64,000 nucleotides of DNA from Apteryx mantelli (taxonomy: Eukaryota; Chordata; Aves; Apterygiformes; Apterygidae), in assembly GCF_036417845.1 (NCBI RefSeq), contig NC_089980.1, positions 68,570,501 through 68,634,500 of the forward strand, in the 5' to 3' direction. Position numbers and translations under genes: made by a program. The notes beneath the pieces were generated by a model, which saw nothing but the letters and a program-made list of their open reading frames with translations, was not told the origin of the DNA and ran no database searches. The number at the start of each line of letters is the position of its first letter. Position 1 is the first letter of the stretch. Positions 1-12,192 of this stretch are shown here, one piece after another.

Positions 1-1370
1 ATGACCCAACCTCCTCCAGCCATAGAGTGTTTAATGAATAACTGCTCTCTGAACCACGGAAGACTTTTATCAACAGCTCATGTCCTGTTCTAGCCATTGT
101 GATATGGCTGGACCGAGTGCTGTTTTAAGGAACACTACTCTCAGGACATGACAGCTGGCTGAGTGACTTCCCTGAGCAGAGACAGAGATGGCAGGGACCT
201 ATCCTCACATACATTACTCACACTATGGAGAGCTCATCAGTTTTCAGTGGAAGGCTCCCTTGAACCTCTGATGCTCTAAGCCAAAATAAGGACAAGTCAC
301 AGGCCCTAACAGGACATCTAGCTTTTGTACATGAGCGGTACATCAGCTCCATCTAACCAAACCGTGCTAAAAGCTGATTATGCTGGAATAGTATTCAATT
401 GTGTAAAATGTTAGAGATTACAGTTATACAAGATATTCAAGAAAGCAGTAGTTATGACCAGTTCTAAATTCTAAATTCCCTGAATGGTATTCAGATTAGA
501 TGTTTAAATGTCCTTTCCTAATCCTGCCCTGTCACATATAGGGAAACTCAGAAGGAATAATACATACAGCTAAAAAGCTTTAGGGAAATAAATAGGCAGA
601 TATTTGAAAGACATGTCACATGCAAGGTTTATCAAAATCTGTTAAAAATATCAACTTTGTTTCGGTGATTATAATCCAGTACCGATTCCCCCTTCTACAG
701 TTGTCTACCCAGTCTTCTACTGCAGGAGAAGACAACAGTAAATGACTCTGTATACAGTAGAACATGCAATGGAAACATTACAAACCACAAAGCTTGAACC
801 TCTCTTCACGCTACTTTCCTGTGCCACAAATCAAACCATATCCTTCCCCCTTCTCCAGTAAGGACAACTGTAGGCTTTCTAATCCAGGAGGATTAAACAG
901 AAATAAGATTTAGACACTGACCACTTCTGTTACCACAAAAAGAAAGTGGAATCACACTAACAGATCAAAGTGGTGTTTAAATATCTGACAGAAAATTGAA
1001 AGTCATTCTGGAAAGAGGAATGTCCAACCCAATATTTTTTGTCAGTGATGATGTGCAGATTTTAAGTTTGCATAGTTCTTGTTAAACAATGTTCTGATGA
1101 ACTAACTATAGGCACAGGAACCAAATCAAGCAGCGGTCATTTCAACAACTAAATAATAGGTGGTGACCACCATCATGTACTACTGAATGACCCTCAGCAA
1201 CTGAATAGTTAAGAAATTGATAGCAGGGAAGATAGTCCAGCTGGAAGAGCACTTTCAAGGGTTTGCAACTTCCATTCCCAAATTTGCTTTGCAGTGCTGA
1301 ATGAACTTACCTTACATCTATCTTAGTCCCCCAAACCACCCAAAGGAAGTGACTGCTGTTCTCTCCTGTA
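1..1370. other. Intergenic, nothing recognised
   Basis: AT-rich sequence up to the transposon. I see no exon, RNA gene or clear repeat on either strand. Confidence 0.6.
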
Positions 1371-3161
1371 CAGGCATACCTCGGAGATGTTGCAGGTTCA
1401 GTTCCAGACCACTGCAGAAAACGAGTATCACAATAAAGCAAGTCATATGAATTTTTTGATTTCCCAGTGCGTATAAAAGTTATGTTTACACTATACTGTA
1501 GTCTATTAAGTGCACAATAGCATTATGCCAAAAAAAAAAAAGTACATACCTTAATTAAAAAAATACTTCATTGCTAAAAAATGCTAACCATCATCTTAGC
1601 CTTCAGTGAGTAGTAATCTTTTTGCTGATGGGGGGGTCTTGCCTCGATGTTGATAGCTGCTGACTGATCAGGGTGGTGGAATCACTATCTATGGCAGCTA
1701 TAGCCTTACAAAATGTATTGCTTAAAAAGTAAGACTTGAAAGTCGAAATGAATCCTTGATCCATGGGCTGCAGAATGGATGTTGTGTTAGCAGGCATGAA
1801 AACAACATGAATCTCATTGTACATCTCCATCAGAGCTCTTGGGTGACCAGGTGCATTGTCAATGAGCAGTAATATTTTGAAAGACATCTTTTTTTCTGAG
1901 CAGTAGGTCTCAACAGTGGGCTTAAAATATTCAGTAAACCATGTTGTAAACAGATGTGCTGTCATCCAGGCTTTGTTGTTCCATTTATAGAGCACAGGCA
2001 GAGTAGATTTAGCATAATTCTTCAGGACCCTAGGATTTTTGGCATGGTAAATGAGCATTGGCTTCAACTTAAAGTCACCAGCTGCATTAGCCCCTAACAA
2101 GAGAGTCAGCCTGTACTTTGAAGCTTTGAAGCCAGGCCTTGACTTCTCCTCTCTAGCTATGAAAGTCCTGGATGATATCACCTTCCAATAGAAGGCTGTT
2201 TTGTCTGTATTAAAAATCTGTTGTTTAGGGTAGCCACCTTCATCAATTATCTTAGCTAGATCTTCTGGATAACTTGCTGCGGCTTCTACATCAGCACTTT
2301 TATGTTACAGAGATGGCTTCTTTCCTTAAACTTCATGAACCAACTTCTGCTAGCTTCAAACTTTTCTTCTGCAGCTTCCTCACCTCTCCCAGCCTTCACA
2401 GAATTGAAGAGAGTTATAGCCCTGCTCTGGATGAGGCTTTGGCTTAAGGGAATGTTGTGGCTGGTTTGATCTAGCCAGACCTCTAAAACTTTCTCCATAC
2501 CAGCAAGAAGGCTGTTTCACTTATCATTCGTGTGTTCCCTGGAGTAGCACTTTGAATTTCCTTCAGGAACTTTTCCTTTGCACTCACAACTTGGCAAACC
2601 GTTTGGCGCAAGAGGCCAAGCTTTCGGCCTGTCTCGGCTTTCAACGTGCCTTCCTCACTAAGCTTCATCATTTCTAGCTTTTGATTTAAAGGGAGAGACC
2701 TGCGACTCTTCCTTTCACTGGAACACTTAGAGGCCATTGTAGGGTTACTAATTGCCCTAATTTCAATATTGTTGTGTCGCAGGGGATAAGGAGGCCCAAG
2801 GAGAGGGAGCAAGATGGGAGAATGGCAGGTCGGTGGAACAATCAGAACACACACAACATTATTGATTAAAGTTCCCCATCTTATATGGGTGTGGTTTGTG
2901 GCGCCCCGAAACAATTACAATAGTAACATCAAAGGTCACTGATCAGAGACCACCATAACAGATATAATAATAATGAAAGAGTTTGAAATATTGTGAGAAT
3001 TACCAAAAGGTGACACAGAGACACAAAGTGAGCACATGCTGTTGGAAAAATGGTGCCGATAGACTTGCTCAATGCAGGGTTGCCACAAACTTTCAATTTG
3101 TAAAAAATGCAATATCTGCAAAGCACAATAAAGCGAAGCGCAATAAAATGAGGTATGCCTG
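1371..3161 (-). mobile_element. Tigger1-like DNA transposon (Tc1/mariner-pogo), internally deleted
   Basis: A 1,791-bp element is bounded by perfect 12-bp inverted ends (caggcatacctc) and flanked on both sides by the dinucleotide TA (1369-1370 and 3162-3163), the target duplication expected for this superfamily. The long ends carry the repeated aataaagcgaa-type motifs of Tigger1. The inside encodes, on the minus strand, a broken pogo-type transposase. It is about 600 bp shorter than the full-length mammalian Tigger1 I remember, owing to an internal deletion near position 1680. The excellent preservation of both ends suggests a fairly young insertion. Confidence 0.93.
1603..2737 (-). pseudogene. 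Tigger/pogo transposase remnant
   Basis: Reading the minus strand from the ATG at 2737 gives an N-terminal CENP-B-like helix-turn-helix region ([20 protein letters not shown], then [13 protein letters not shown]). After a frameshift near 2520 comes [20 protein letters not shown], the second DNA-binding part. A small deletion near 2300 shifts the frame again. The catalytic domain follows with [11 protein letters not shown] (first Asp; the next residue, usually Glu, is Lys), [11 protein letters not shown] (second Asp) and ILQPMDQG (third Asp), with 32 residues between the second and third Asp. The sequence then jumps from AAIDSDS to TTLISQQ, showing the internal deletion that removes the rest of the C-terminal half. 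It cannot make an active transposase. Confidence 0.93.
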
Positions 3162-6100
3162 TATATGGAAACATTGTGAAGAGCAAGAATGAACCCACTA
3201 AAAACTGTGGGGAACTTAGGCTCCCCAGCTGTGGGTACCAGAGTCCCCACATACCATGCAAAACAAGTATTTGTTTTTAGAGCCCAGTCAAGGTCAATCC
3301 ACCTCATTAATAGCAGAGGTTAACTTTTCACCAGAGAAAGAAGCAATGAACTACCAGACTCTATTAAATTGCTGAACCAAAATCTGATAATTTTAAGTTA
3401 ATAAAGCTTATGACAATGCCATAGCTACAATTATACAGGAGTCAACTCCTTTTGCTAGATGCAAGAACGGAAGGTAGCCTCTCACAAAAACACCTCTGAT
3501 CCATGTGCTACCAACGGTCTGGTTCCTAGGAGTCACCATATAACAACGTTAATGTAGCCACATTCTTGCCTATCATTTTCCTTAGGGTTTTATGCAGTGT
3601 CCATTTACTATCCTCTTACAGCAGAACCTGACAATAGAACTAAACACTCTAAATCAACTGCTTCTCTAATAAAAAACTTCCCTAGACCAGGCCTCCATGT
3701 TCCAGGCATTTACAGAATAAACTTCTTGTATTTCCTTTCCAAAGAAGCCAGGTGACAGAGCTGAACCTATGGGTTCAATCTTAGTTTCACAGCATGCTGA
3801 CCAGGGAAAACATTTGTCCCCCTCCCCCCCCCCCCCAACCATTTAAAAGTTTCAAGCACAGCTAGATAAACAGGGAGTTTCCCCAGAGTTTCCCCAACTT
3901 GCATAATACTTTCCCTTCTCTTCCTCTTCCCTTATATCCTCCAAGCTGGTCAATCAGAGAACATGGCAGAAACCCCAGGAGTCTGCATGCAGAAGAGCAG
4001 CGGTCCTTGCTACATTCTTGCCAGTCGTGCTACTGATCTCCTAGAACTCAAACCAAGTTCTCTATTGCCCACGGATGCTCCACATCAGAGACAATTGCCT
4101 CTGCTCAGCAATTCTCTTCAGAGAAACAGAAAGAAAAGACAACTCCAAACAAACACACATGATGCTTTCCTTTCTCTCCTTAAACACAGAAACATCTCTT
4201 TTTCCTACTCTTCAGTTCAAAGGATTGTATTTTACCCGCTATTCTTCCTCCAGCTCCAGGAAAACCTGGATCTGGCAAGTGACCAATTGTTCCAGACAGC
4301 TACTTTTTTCCAAGACTACAGCAGCCCAGCTGTGGCTGAGTTAAAATTGCAAGTGTGACAATTTAGCAGGGAGAGAAGCAGTAAGAGTTTGCTCTGGCAT
4401 AGACCAAGGGTGGGAGGACTGGGAGAGGACTGACATACCAATGCCTGTATAAGGCCTTGTGACAACTAGTAGTTGTCTCGGTGGTTTTACAAGTATCAGT
4501 TGTATTTACTCTAGTTGAAGTGTTGCAGTCTGCAATAGAGAGTCAGGTTTCCTGTGATGGCTTCACAGTTCGGCATTCCTAAAACAGCCAACACCCTCAG
4601 TCAGGATCAAGGCCTCATCATGGTAGATAGCAGATAGATACAGAAGATGACATCATCCCATCCCAAAGACCTGGCAAAGATAAAGAGCCACTTTAGATGA
4701 TGGCAATGTTCCTGGAAGGGGGGAAAAAACAAATCCAACCATGCCCCCTCTTGGCTTCTACTAAAATAATGACTATGTGAAGGGGAGTATTTAAAACATT
4801 GATTGCATGCATACACATAAATGAAATCGAGACTCACACTCAGAGCCAGGAAGTTCTTTAGACAAAGCCTGCAAGCTCCTGCCTGTAATAATCTTCTTGC
4901 CTTCTGATTAGGCTCAAGAAAATGGCTTATCATTTTTCCTCTTCTCTAATCTGCCACTATTTGTAAATGTGTTTTTCCTCCCTCCTATACTTTCAGTTGG
5001 TTTTATTTATGTAGACATGCCAGCGTGGTAAATTTCAGACCTATAATTTGTGGCTTCCTGACTTGGGGATCATTCTGAAATCCTTCCCATGTGGCTGTTC
5101 CTCCAGCTAAATATTTACACACATACACACTGCACATAACTTTTACTTATGTACATGGGCAAGGGCTCAGCATATTTCACATAATTTTTCAGAGTCTACA
5201 TGTGTTTCAGATCATGACAACACACCGAAAATATGTGCCTACAAAACCTTTTTAAATGTATTTATAGAAAACAGTATGTGCTTACCCTTGAGGTGGTTTC
5301 TATATATAGAAGTCTATATATTAGATTTCCTGTTCTCATTCTCTGTCTTCAAGATCTTCTCTTGTTATTTGGGTTTCCATTATGGGACAGCTGTACATTA
5401 TTATTCACTGGCACAGAATCAGTTCAAACATAAATTCTGATAAGACGCACGTACATGATAAAGGAACCCTGAGAATATCCCCTAAAGAAACATCTAGACT
5501 TTCACATTTCCCTCAGTTCAATAACAGTGATGGTGTGGGAGTTAGCAGCAATATTCTGCCCAGTGTCTACTAAGAGAACACAGCTGATAGGTCTTGAATG
5601 TATCAAAAAGGAGTGGTGTTATAAATGACAATGAAAGATGGTTGCCATCATATTTAATACATGCATGTTTTAAATCACTTCAAAAAAAAAAAAATACTAG
5701 GATATTCAACCTTGTCTACCCAGAGTGGTTTTAACAGTCATTGAGTTCCAAAACCTGTCTTTAATCGGTCATTTTAGCTTGTGTATGAGGCCAAAAAAGC
5801 CTGATGGCAAGTCCAAAGATATTTATAACAGGTTTTATTAGCCCTGCCCTGCAATAAGCTACATGCACCCTGACTGATGGATGTCAGTCATCCAACTCTG
5901 AATAGGAATGCAGGTCTGCCTAAAGAATTGTGGCTAGTTCTTGACTGCTTCACAGTTTTTTTTGAAAGTATTCATCCTTTGCAGTATGATAGTTAAATAT
6001 TACTTTCCCTACTGTGACCTTACTTTTCATACTGCTGAGAGATGAAACGACACAGGCAGGCTGCAGCAGAAATGGCATCTGCACTCACAACTTGCAAGTC

Positions 6101-9100
6101 CCCAGTTAACTGTTGTTCACCCCTGGGATCACCTGCCCCTTACTATGAAATGCAAAGCATGTTCAGGTGTACATATGGCCACAGCCTGAAGACACTTATA
6201 ATCACACTAAAATAGATGAGATTTGACGGAATGGCTCTGGGTCTTCCAAAGCCTTTGGACTAATCTTATAAATTTGAGCAGGCCCCCAGAATTCAATAAT
6301 GCTACCAAAATGTATTCACATATTGACAAATGCTTACAGGGCCAGGGCCTAAATTAAATGGATTCTACAAGCCTTACTATGCTCTGGATTTACAGATGAC
6401 CTATTCAACTTACACAGTTATGTTCCTTTTTCATCATTATTACCTTGAATGGATTTTTATTTATGTGCATGATTGGACATCTGTGCTTTGTACGAATACC
6501 TGTATTCATCTGGAGATGACAATAAATCTTCATTCTCCCACTGCAAAAGTTTCTGTCAGGGAGCAGAAGCAAACCCACACAACTTAGTCTGGCAGTCAAA
6601 CACCATGAATAACAAATAGGGAACAAGAAAGCAGTTTCTGAAAGATCCCTAAGTCAGGCATTTATACATGAGCTGCCTGTCAGACAATTACAAACAACAA
6701 GTTAATTTGTAAGATTCAAAGCCTTTTTGCAGTCTATTCGTGATAAAACAAAGGAGAGGGCTGAGCTGACCAGCAAACCCAGCCAGTGATAGCCACCAAC
6801 AACTCCTCAATAGCTGAGCTTGTCAAATAGTTATTATTTTGCTCTCTTACAGCAGAGTCATAAAGATAAAAGCCTTACACCTGCCTGCCCAAACAGATTG
6901 CAAAGCCATCTGCTTGTACAGAAACAGTAATATCTGGAAAAAAAAAGATAAAGAATAGAGCAACAAAACATTGTCTGAAATTCCAGATAAGGGCTAGCCA
7001 TTTGCGAAGCTCCATTTGAATTTAAGTTATAGAAAAAGATGTGAGAATGTGCTGTATAAGTAACATACAATTTGGTAGCTGCTACCCACATGCATGCACT
7101 AAAGCTGTCCTCTTGGCCAAAACCAGCAGGGATTGATCTAGAGCCTGCCAGGGTTACAAACATGAGCTGCTGCAGCTTGCAGTGAAGCACCAAATCTCCA
7201 GCTGGACCTCTGATGCCCTCGTATACTCTGTGAACCAGAGTAAGGAAACTTCAGCAGGCAAGCGCCAACAGAGACAGTGCATCCAAGAGAGAAAACTCTT
7301 TCTTAGGGATAGACTTTCTGTACAGGACAACAAGCACAATGCCTCAGGGTACCAAGGCTGGGAAATCACTTCGTGCCAATCTCAGGGAAGTCAGCAGCCA
7401 TCAGAATCAACAGTGGCACTGGTGCACCTGCTCTCACCTCACATGATGTCAGCACTGGTGTGGATGGACTCTGCAGACCTTGAACATGCTTTGGCATAGT
7501 GTATCCTCCTCTTTGCTCTAACCTACAACCCTCTTAGCGGATCTTCAGCAACACCCAGGGCTGCCTGGCACAACACCTCATCAAAATTTACAGAACAACC
7601 GAGCAGACACTCAGGCTCCTCCAGGCAGTGCCCAACGTGTGCGATGGCAAAGAGGAGGGATCATTGCTCCTCCACTGGCCATGGCCCAGGACTCTTGGGA
7701 AGCAGAGCCTGGCAGCTACTCCAGCCATTTCCCACAGCGTGCTCGCAGCCTAGCAGACAGCCACAGACACCAGGAGAACCATGGTGCCCTGAAACAAAGT
7801 AATCAGTGAAACTCTGGGCTAGACTCTCTCTCACCCATTGAATATTTCTTCCTAAAGAGAGAGGAGCCATTTCTGGCAGTGAGAAGGCAGAAGGCACAAA
7901 TGATGGCAAAAATGCATGTCCGGCAGAGAAAGGCTTGAACATGTTCTGGTTGTACAAGTCTTTCGCATGAGTGTCCCTGCCCTCACACTCCCAGCTTTGA
8001 CTCCCAGTGCTATTCAAGTATCAAAGAGGCAGAGACTGATGCCCTCCCGCCATCCCCCAAATAAAAGCAACAAGAGCTCTCAAGCCAGCAACTGTTTGGT
8101 TGGTCAGTGATCTCCCCCCCCCCAAAAAAAAAATATATTTACCATGTTTGAGACTTGTTTTAAGCTTGAAAGGGAAATTCAGACCATTGTTTTATCCAAA
8201 TTTTATCCAAGTCTAAAAATTAATGGAAAAACCCAGCTTAGGTCATATTCTTTGCTAATAAAACTGAACACAGCTCCATCTAGTTTCTCCTGTTCTTGTA
8301 ATACCATAATTTGACTCAGTCTCTGATATTACAATTTTAATCCAGCATAATTCACTATTTCTATTCAATCTGCTGAGTATTTCTTGGGAGGATAAATGAG
8401 TCTTTACTACAAAAGGAATTAAAATAAAACATTTTTTAAAAAGGTTAAGCTGCGCCTGATAGTCTACAATCTGTCAAGTTAAGCAAATGGGGGGGGGGGG
8501 TGAGGGGGGAAGCCTACCTTGTAAATAAGGCAATTACAAATCTAATTTCTACGATCTGGAATGAAGCCAGGATCTAAGTGTGAAGGATTGAGAGGAAAAT
8601 CTGTTGTAAATTCCTTCAAGTGAAAGTCCCTATTTAAAAAGCAAAGAATACCAGTTTTAGAAAGGTCATAAGGTCACAACAGTTTTTTCAAAGTACAGCT
8701 CTAAATGTCAGTTTGACCCCTTTATAAAGGCAGAGACAGACACAGCTGTACTTGGAGTGCAACTCTTATGCTAGAAAAATAGCAATGATTAACAAGATGT
8801 TTTGCGCTGAACTTTGTGTAGACAGCAGTGAACAGAAATTAAAATACTTTTAAGATTTTCAATAGGCACTATAACCTAAATGATTGTGAAAACTTATTGC
8901 TGTATATCCTCAAACAGTTTAAAGAAAAGAAACAAAAGCCCAAGAGAAATACACCTTTTCATACGGACATAAAGTAGCAACTTACACATGAGCTGCATCA
9001 TTAAGGGTGTTTTTACCTGAGCCTGGTTTTATTCTCTTTCTAGGTAAGGACTTGCTGCGGGCACAGGGAAATGTGGCAGCTGGCAGACCTGAGTCTTGAC

Positions 9101-9260
9101 TATAGTTTTCAAGTCTAAGCCCTTTGTGATGGGTTATAACAAAGGTGAAACAGTGATTCTGAAAAATGGAGCTGACAAGTCAAGCAAGTAATTCCCCGTC
9201 TCAGATAAATCTTATAGGATAAGAAAAGTTTAAACTCAGGGATAGTTCAAGAGTACATGA

Positions 9261-9265
9261 GTATG

Positions 9266-9307
<42 letters not shown>
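9261..9307. repeat. (AC)n microsatellite
   Basis: About 19 uninterrupted AC units (9269-9306), preceded by a short GTAT-rich stretch. The whole 47 bp alternates purine and pyrimidine. Confidence 0.97.
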
Positions 9308-9309
<2 letters not shown>

Positions 9310-11331
9310 TACAATTGTATAAAGCTGAAGCAAATCCCACTGAAGCTAGGAAGTAGAACTGGAAGGTTTGCTTTGCAACAACCTTGGCATTTTGTTCATA
9401 TATTAAACAGACCGAATGTTTTGACTAACTGGCAGAAGGTAAATTGAGGCACTATATGCTGATAAACCATGGGTAAACTGTTGCTTCTACTGATTTTTAA
9501 TTGGAGATTAATTGAATCCAGGCACACTTAACTATAAACAAGTACTGGCACTGGAACCAAAAAGACAAGACTTAATTTCATTAACATATTCCTATAGTCC
9601 ATCAAGGGTTCATCACTTACATTGCCAAGGTATGCTGTCAAAGATGATAAAAACATATGTATCAATAATAATATTCTGATATTGTGCTCTGTTCCCCATA
9701 GCAGAGGTACCTGGTTCCCTTGCCTGGTATCTGCTTTGAGGTGCAGGGTGCAGCCACATTCAAGGAAGGGAAAGATCTGGCTCTAACTCTCCAAAGGCCT
9801 CCTGAACACTTAAATTGTAATACAATACATCAATCCTGGTCCTCCATTTCTGTTCACCTTGCACACAATTGTACACACACATTAGTGTCTATAAAGTAGA
9901 TATAAAATGACTTAGCAATGTTTGACATGCTTTTCCTACAAAACAGCAAAAGGCTAATTCAAAGGCCTTGTGGCAAATTCTCCATCTGCTTTCTGTTACT
10001 CCCAACCAGAAAGTCGGCAGATCCTCCAAGAAAAAGACTTTGCAAGAACAGAAGAATCCTGGCAGAAAACTGGTGGTAACTCCTAGCACAAAGCCACTAT
10101 AGTGCCATAGGAATGTAGGTAGATTCAGACAGTTACCAGCCAGCAAAGTTGCTGCATTTCAGACAGTATATATCAGAGCATCCCCAGGATGCTCTGAGCT
10201 GTAGTGTGGCTCAAGCAGAGATCAGACACCACAGATACCTCATTTGTAGGTTTCTGCATACCTTGAACAACAGACGTTATTGATTTTTAGTGTATCAGAT
10301 TTTTATTCTCCAGTATTGCTACTTTGCTCTGTATGTTATTATCCCCTTCGCAAAGTTAAAACACAACTCCCTTAATCACAGGTTGCTGCCACAAATAAAT
10401 TACCTATTTAATATTTTTATATAGCCTCTTTTCCACAGTATGAGTCATGTTGAAATTGGCCTAATTAAAATGTTTCTATTTATTTGCATGGTAATTAGTA
10501 TTTATCATTAACATGGCACTTTACATATTCCAAGAGCTTTAATTGCATATAAATGGATTATATGAAAACTTCCCCAAGAACATATCTGATGCACAAACTC
10601 AGCTATTGCTTCTTAAAATAACTATCACCTTCACATGTAAATCCTAAAGAGGATAATGGTGACAGGCCTGAAGAAGCATGTGCATTACTTATGGAAAGCA
10701 TTAGTAGTCCATAGAGGAGATAAAGACAGCCAACCAGGCAGTGTTTAGTGATGATAGGGAAAAGCAGATGGCTCAGTCTTCTGAGTGGTAGAAAAGATAC
10801 AGTCTATCCCACTTCCAGACATGCTTTCTGCTGTCGAGGGCTGTTGTAATCACGTTCAAATGAAATCCCACATCTCTCAAACTGCTTTCAGGAGACTATT
10901 GCCATCCTTCTTTCACTTCCTCCTCTTCGGAGCTTTTTAGTTTTACATGCCAAACTATTTAGGCACCTGCTGCTGCTTTCTGGAGAGCCTGGCCTCTGAT
11001 GACTTGCACTGTATGGGGAATTCATTTTGCAATGTAATTCTTTCACTCAGTTTCCACATGCACTCTTTATCTCTGGGCCACTAACTGGTTAACAAATGTG
11101 AGTGGGTACTTTTTTGCTTCTCAGTTCGTTTTAACGAAGAGCTTAATGTCTGCAGAAAAAAGGTACTTCCCTAAGTGCTGAGCTAGCTTTTCATCTGCCT
11201 GCAAATTATTTTCCTTTTTAAAATTTCAGGATCAAAATAGGAATGGAAAAAAAAAGAGAAGTTCTTTCACTCTATTTCTTCAAAGGAAGTGACGTAAGAG
11301 AGTAGATTTTGTAGACGTTGGTTTGTTTTTT

Positions 11332-11387
11332 AAAGGCTAAGAAATACAGAGGTATCGTTAAAGACTAAGAAATACAGAGGTATCATT
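11332..11387. repeat. Two-copy 28-bp tandem duplication
   Basis: Two adjacent 28-bp units (11332-11359 and 11360-11387) share the core ctaagaaatacagaggtatc and differ at only two positions. This is a local duplication with no coding role. Confidence 0.95.
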
Positions 11388-11810
11388 CTGATCTCACTTG
11401 AAGAATGAAAAGTACAAAGCCATCTCCAGTATTTTTCTTTCATTTGGAGGAAAAAGAAAAAAAAAAGTTCCTCAAAAGAAATAGCTATGTTTTTTTCAAT
11501 GTTCTGCAGACATCTTTACTGAAGGAATGACAGAAGTAATTGCAGAAGTTGTTTTTATTCTATAAAAGTGTAAAATTGCAAAAGGACTGATTTTGGATGT
11601 GATTTCTTGCTGCTCTTTTTTTCCTATATGGTGCTGCTGAGTTGAATCATCTCATGCATTTACTCCATTGCCTAAGGCTCCTTTAAACCTGAAAACACCA
11701 CTACAGTTGCAGCAATTTGAAGCACATATGGTTTTTTCCAGATGGACCTGAAAGGGCTTGATGAACTTTACCAGGATACAATTATATAGGCCCTACTCAC
11801 ATCCCTGTAG

Positions 11811-12192
11811 AGTCATAAGGCTGGAAAAAAAGACTTCCAGAGATCATTAAGTCTGTCCCTCCCAGCAGGATCAATTATACTTGGTCTATTTTTGACAGAC
11901 GGTTGTCTAACTTGTTCTTAAAGACATCAAATAATGGAGATTCCACTACTTCCTTAAGCAGTCTAAGCCAGTGCTTAACTTCCCTTGCCATTAGACAGGC
12001 TTTTCTACTACTTAAAACTCTATTGCTGTAATTTAAGCTTATTATTTCTTGCCCTAGGAAAAAAAAATTAATATTAGGGTTTTTTTATAGCAATCTATCA
12101 TGTTCATTCTTATGACACCAATATAGTCATCTTTCTCAAGACTATGCAACATCATTTTGTTTAATCTTTCCTCAAAGGCCAATGTTGTCCAA
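11811..12192 (-). mobile_element. CR1 LINE 3' fragment
   Basis: The plus strand reads like the complement of a CR1 3' end: agagatcattaagtctgtcc, then gatggagattccactact-like text, then tctattgctgtaatttaagc, ending in a stretch resembling ctttcctcaaaggccaatgt. These are standard landmarks of old amniote CR1 copies. It is diverged and 5'-truncated. Confidence 0.75.

Larger units (their letters stand above)
3162..11810. other. Intergenic, no gene recognised
   Basis: Open frames here (the longest is 131 codons at 3963-4358) show no family motif and probably arise by chance. A C13 run lies at 3824-3836, a G12 run at 8489-8500, the AC microsatellite at 9261 and the 28-bp duplication at 11332. An AT-rich, homeodomain-motif-rich stretch at 10436-10560 is discussed as a finding. 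Confidence 0.55.

Noticed and set aside
2983-3192. Plus-strand frame at the right end of the Tigger element
   Set aside because: It is an antisense reading of the transposon's terminal region and adjoining flank.
3963-4358. 131-codon plus-strand frame near the transposon
   Set aside because: No family resemblance and low-complexity Leu/Ser/Gln composition; it lies outside the transposon.
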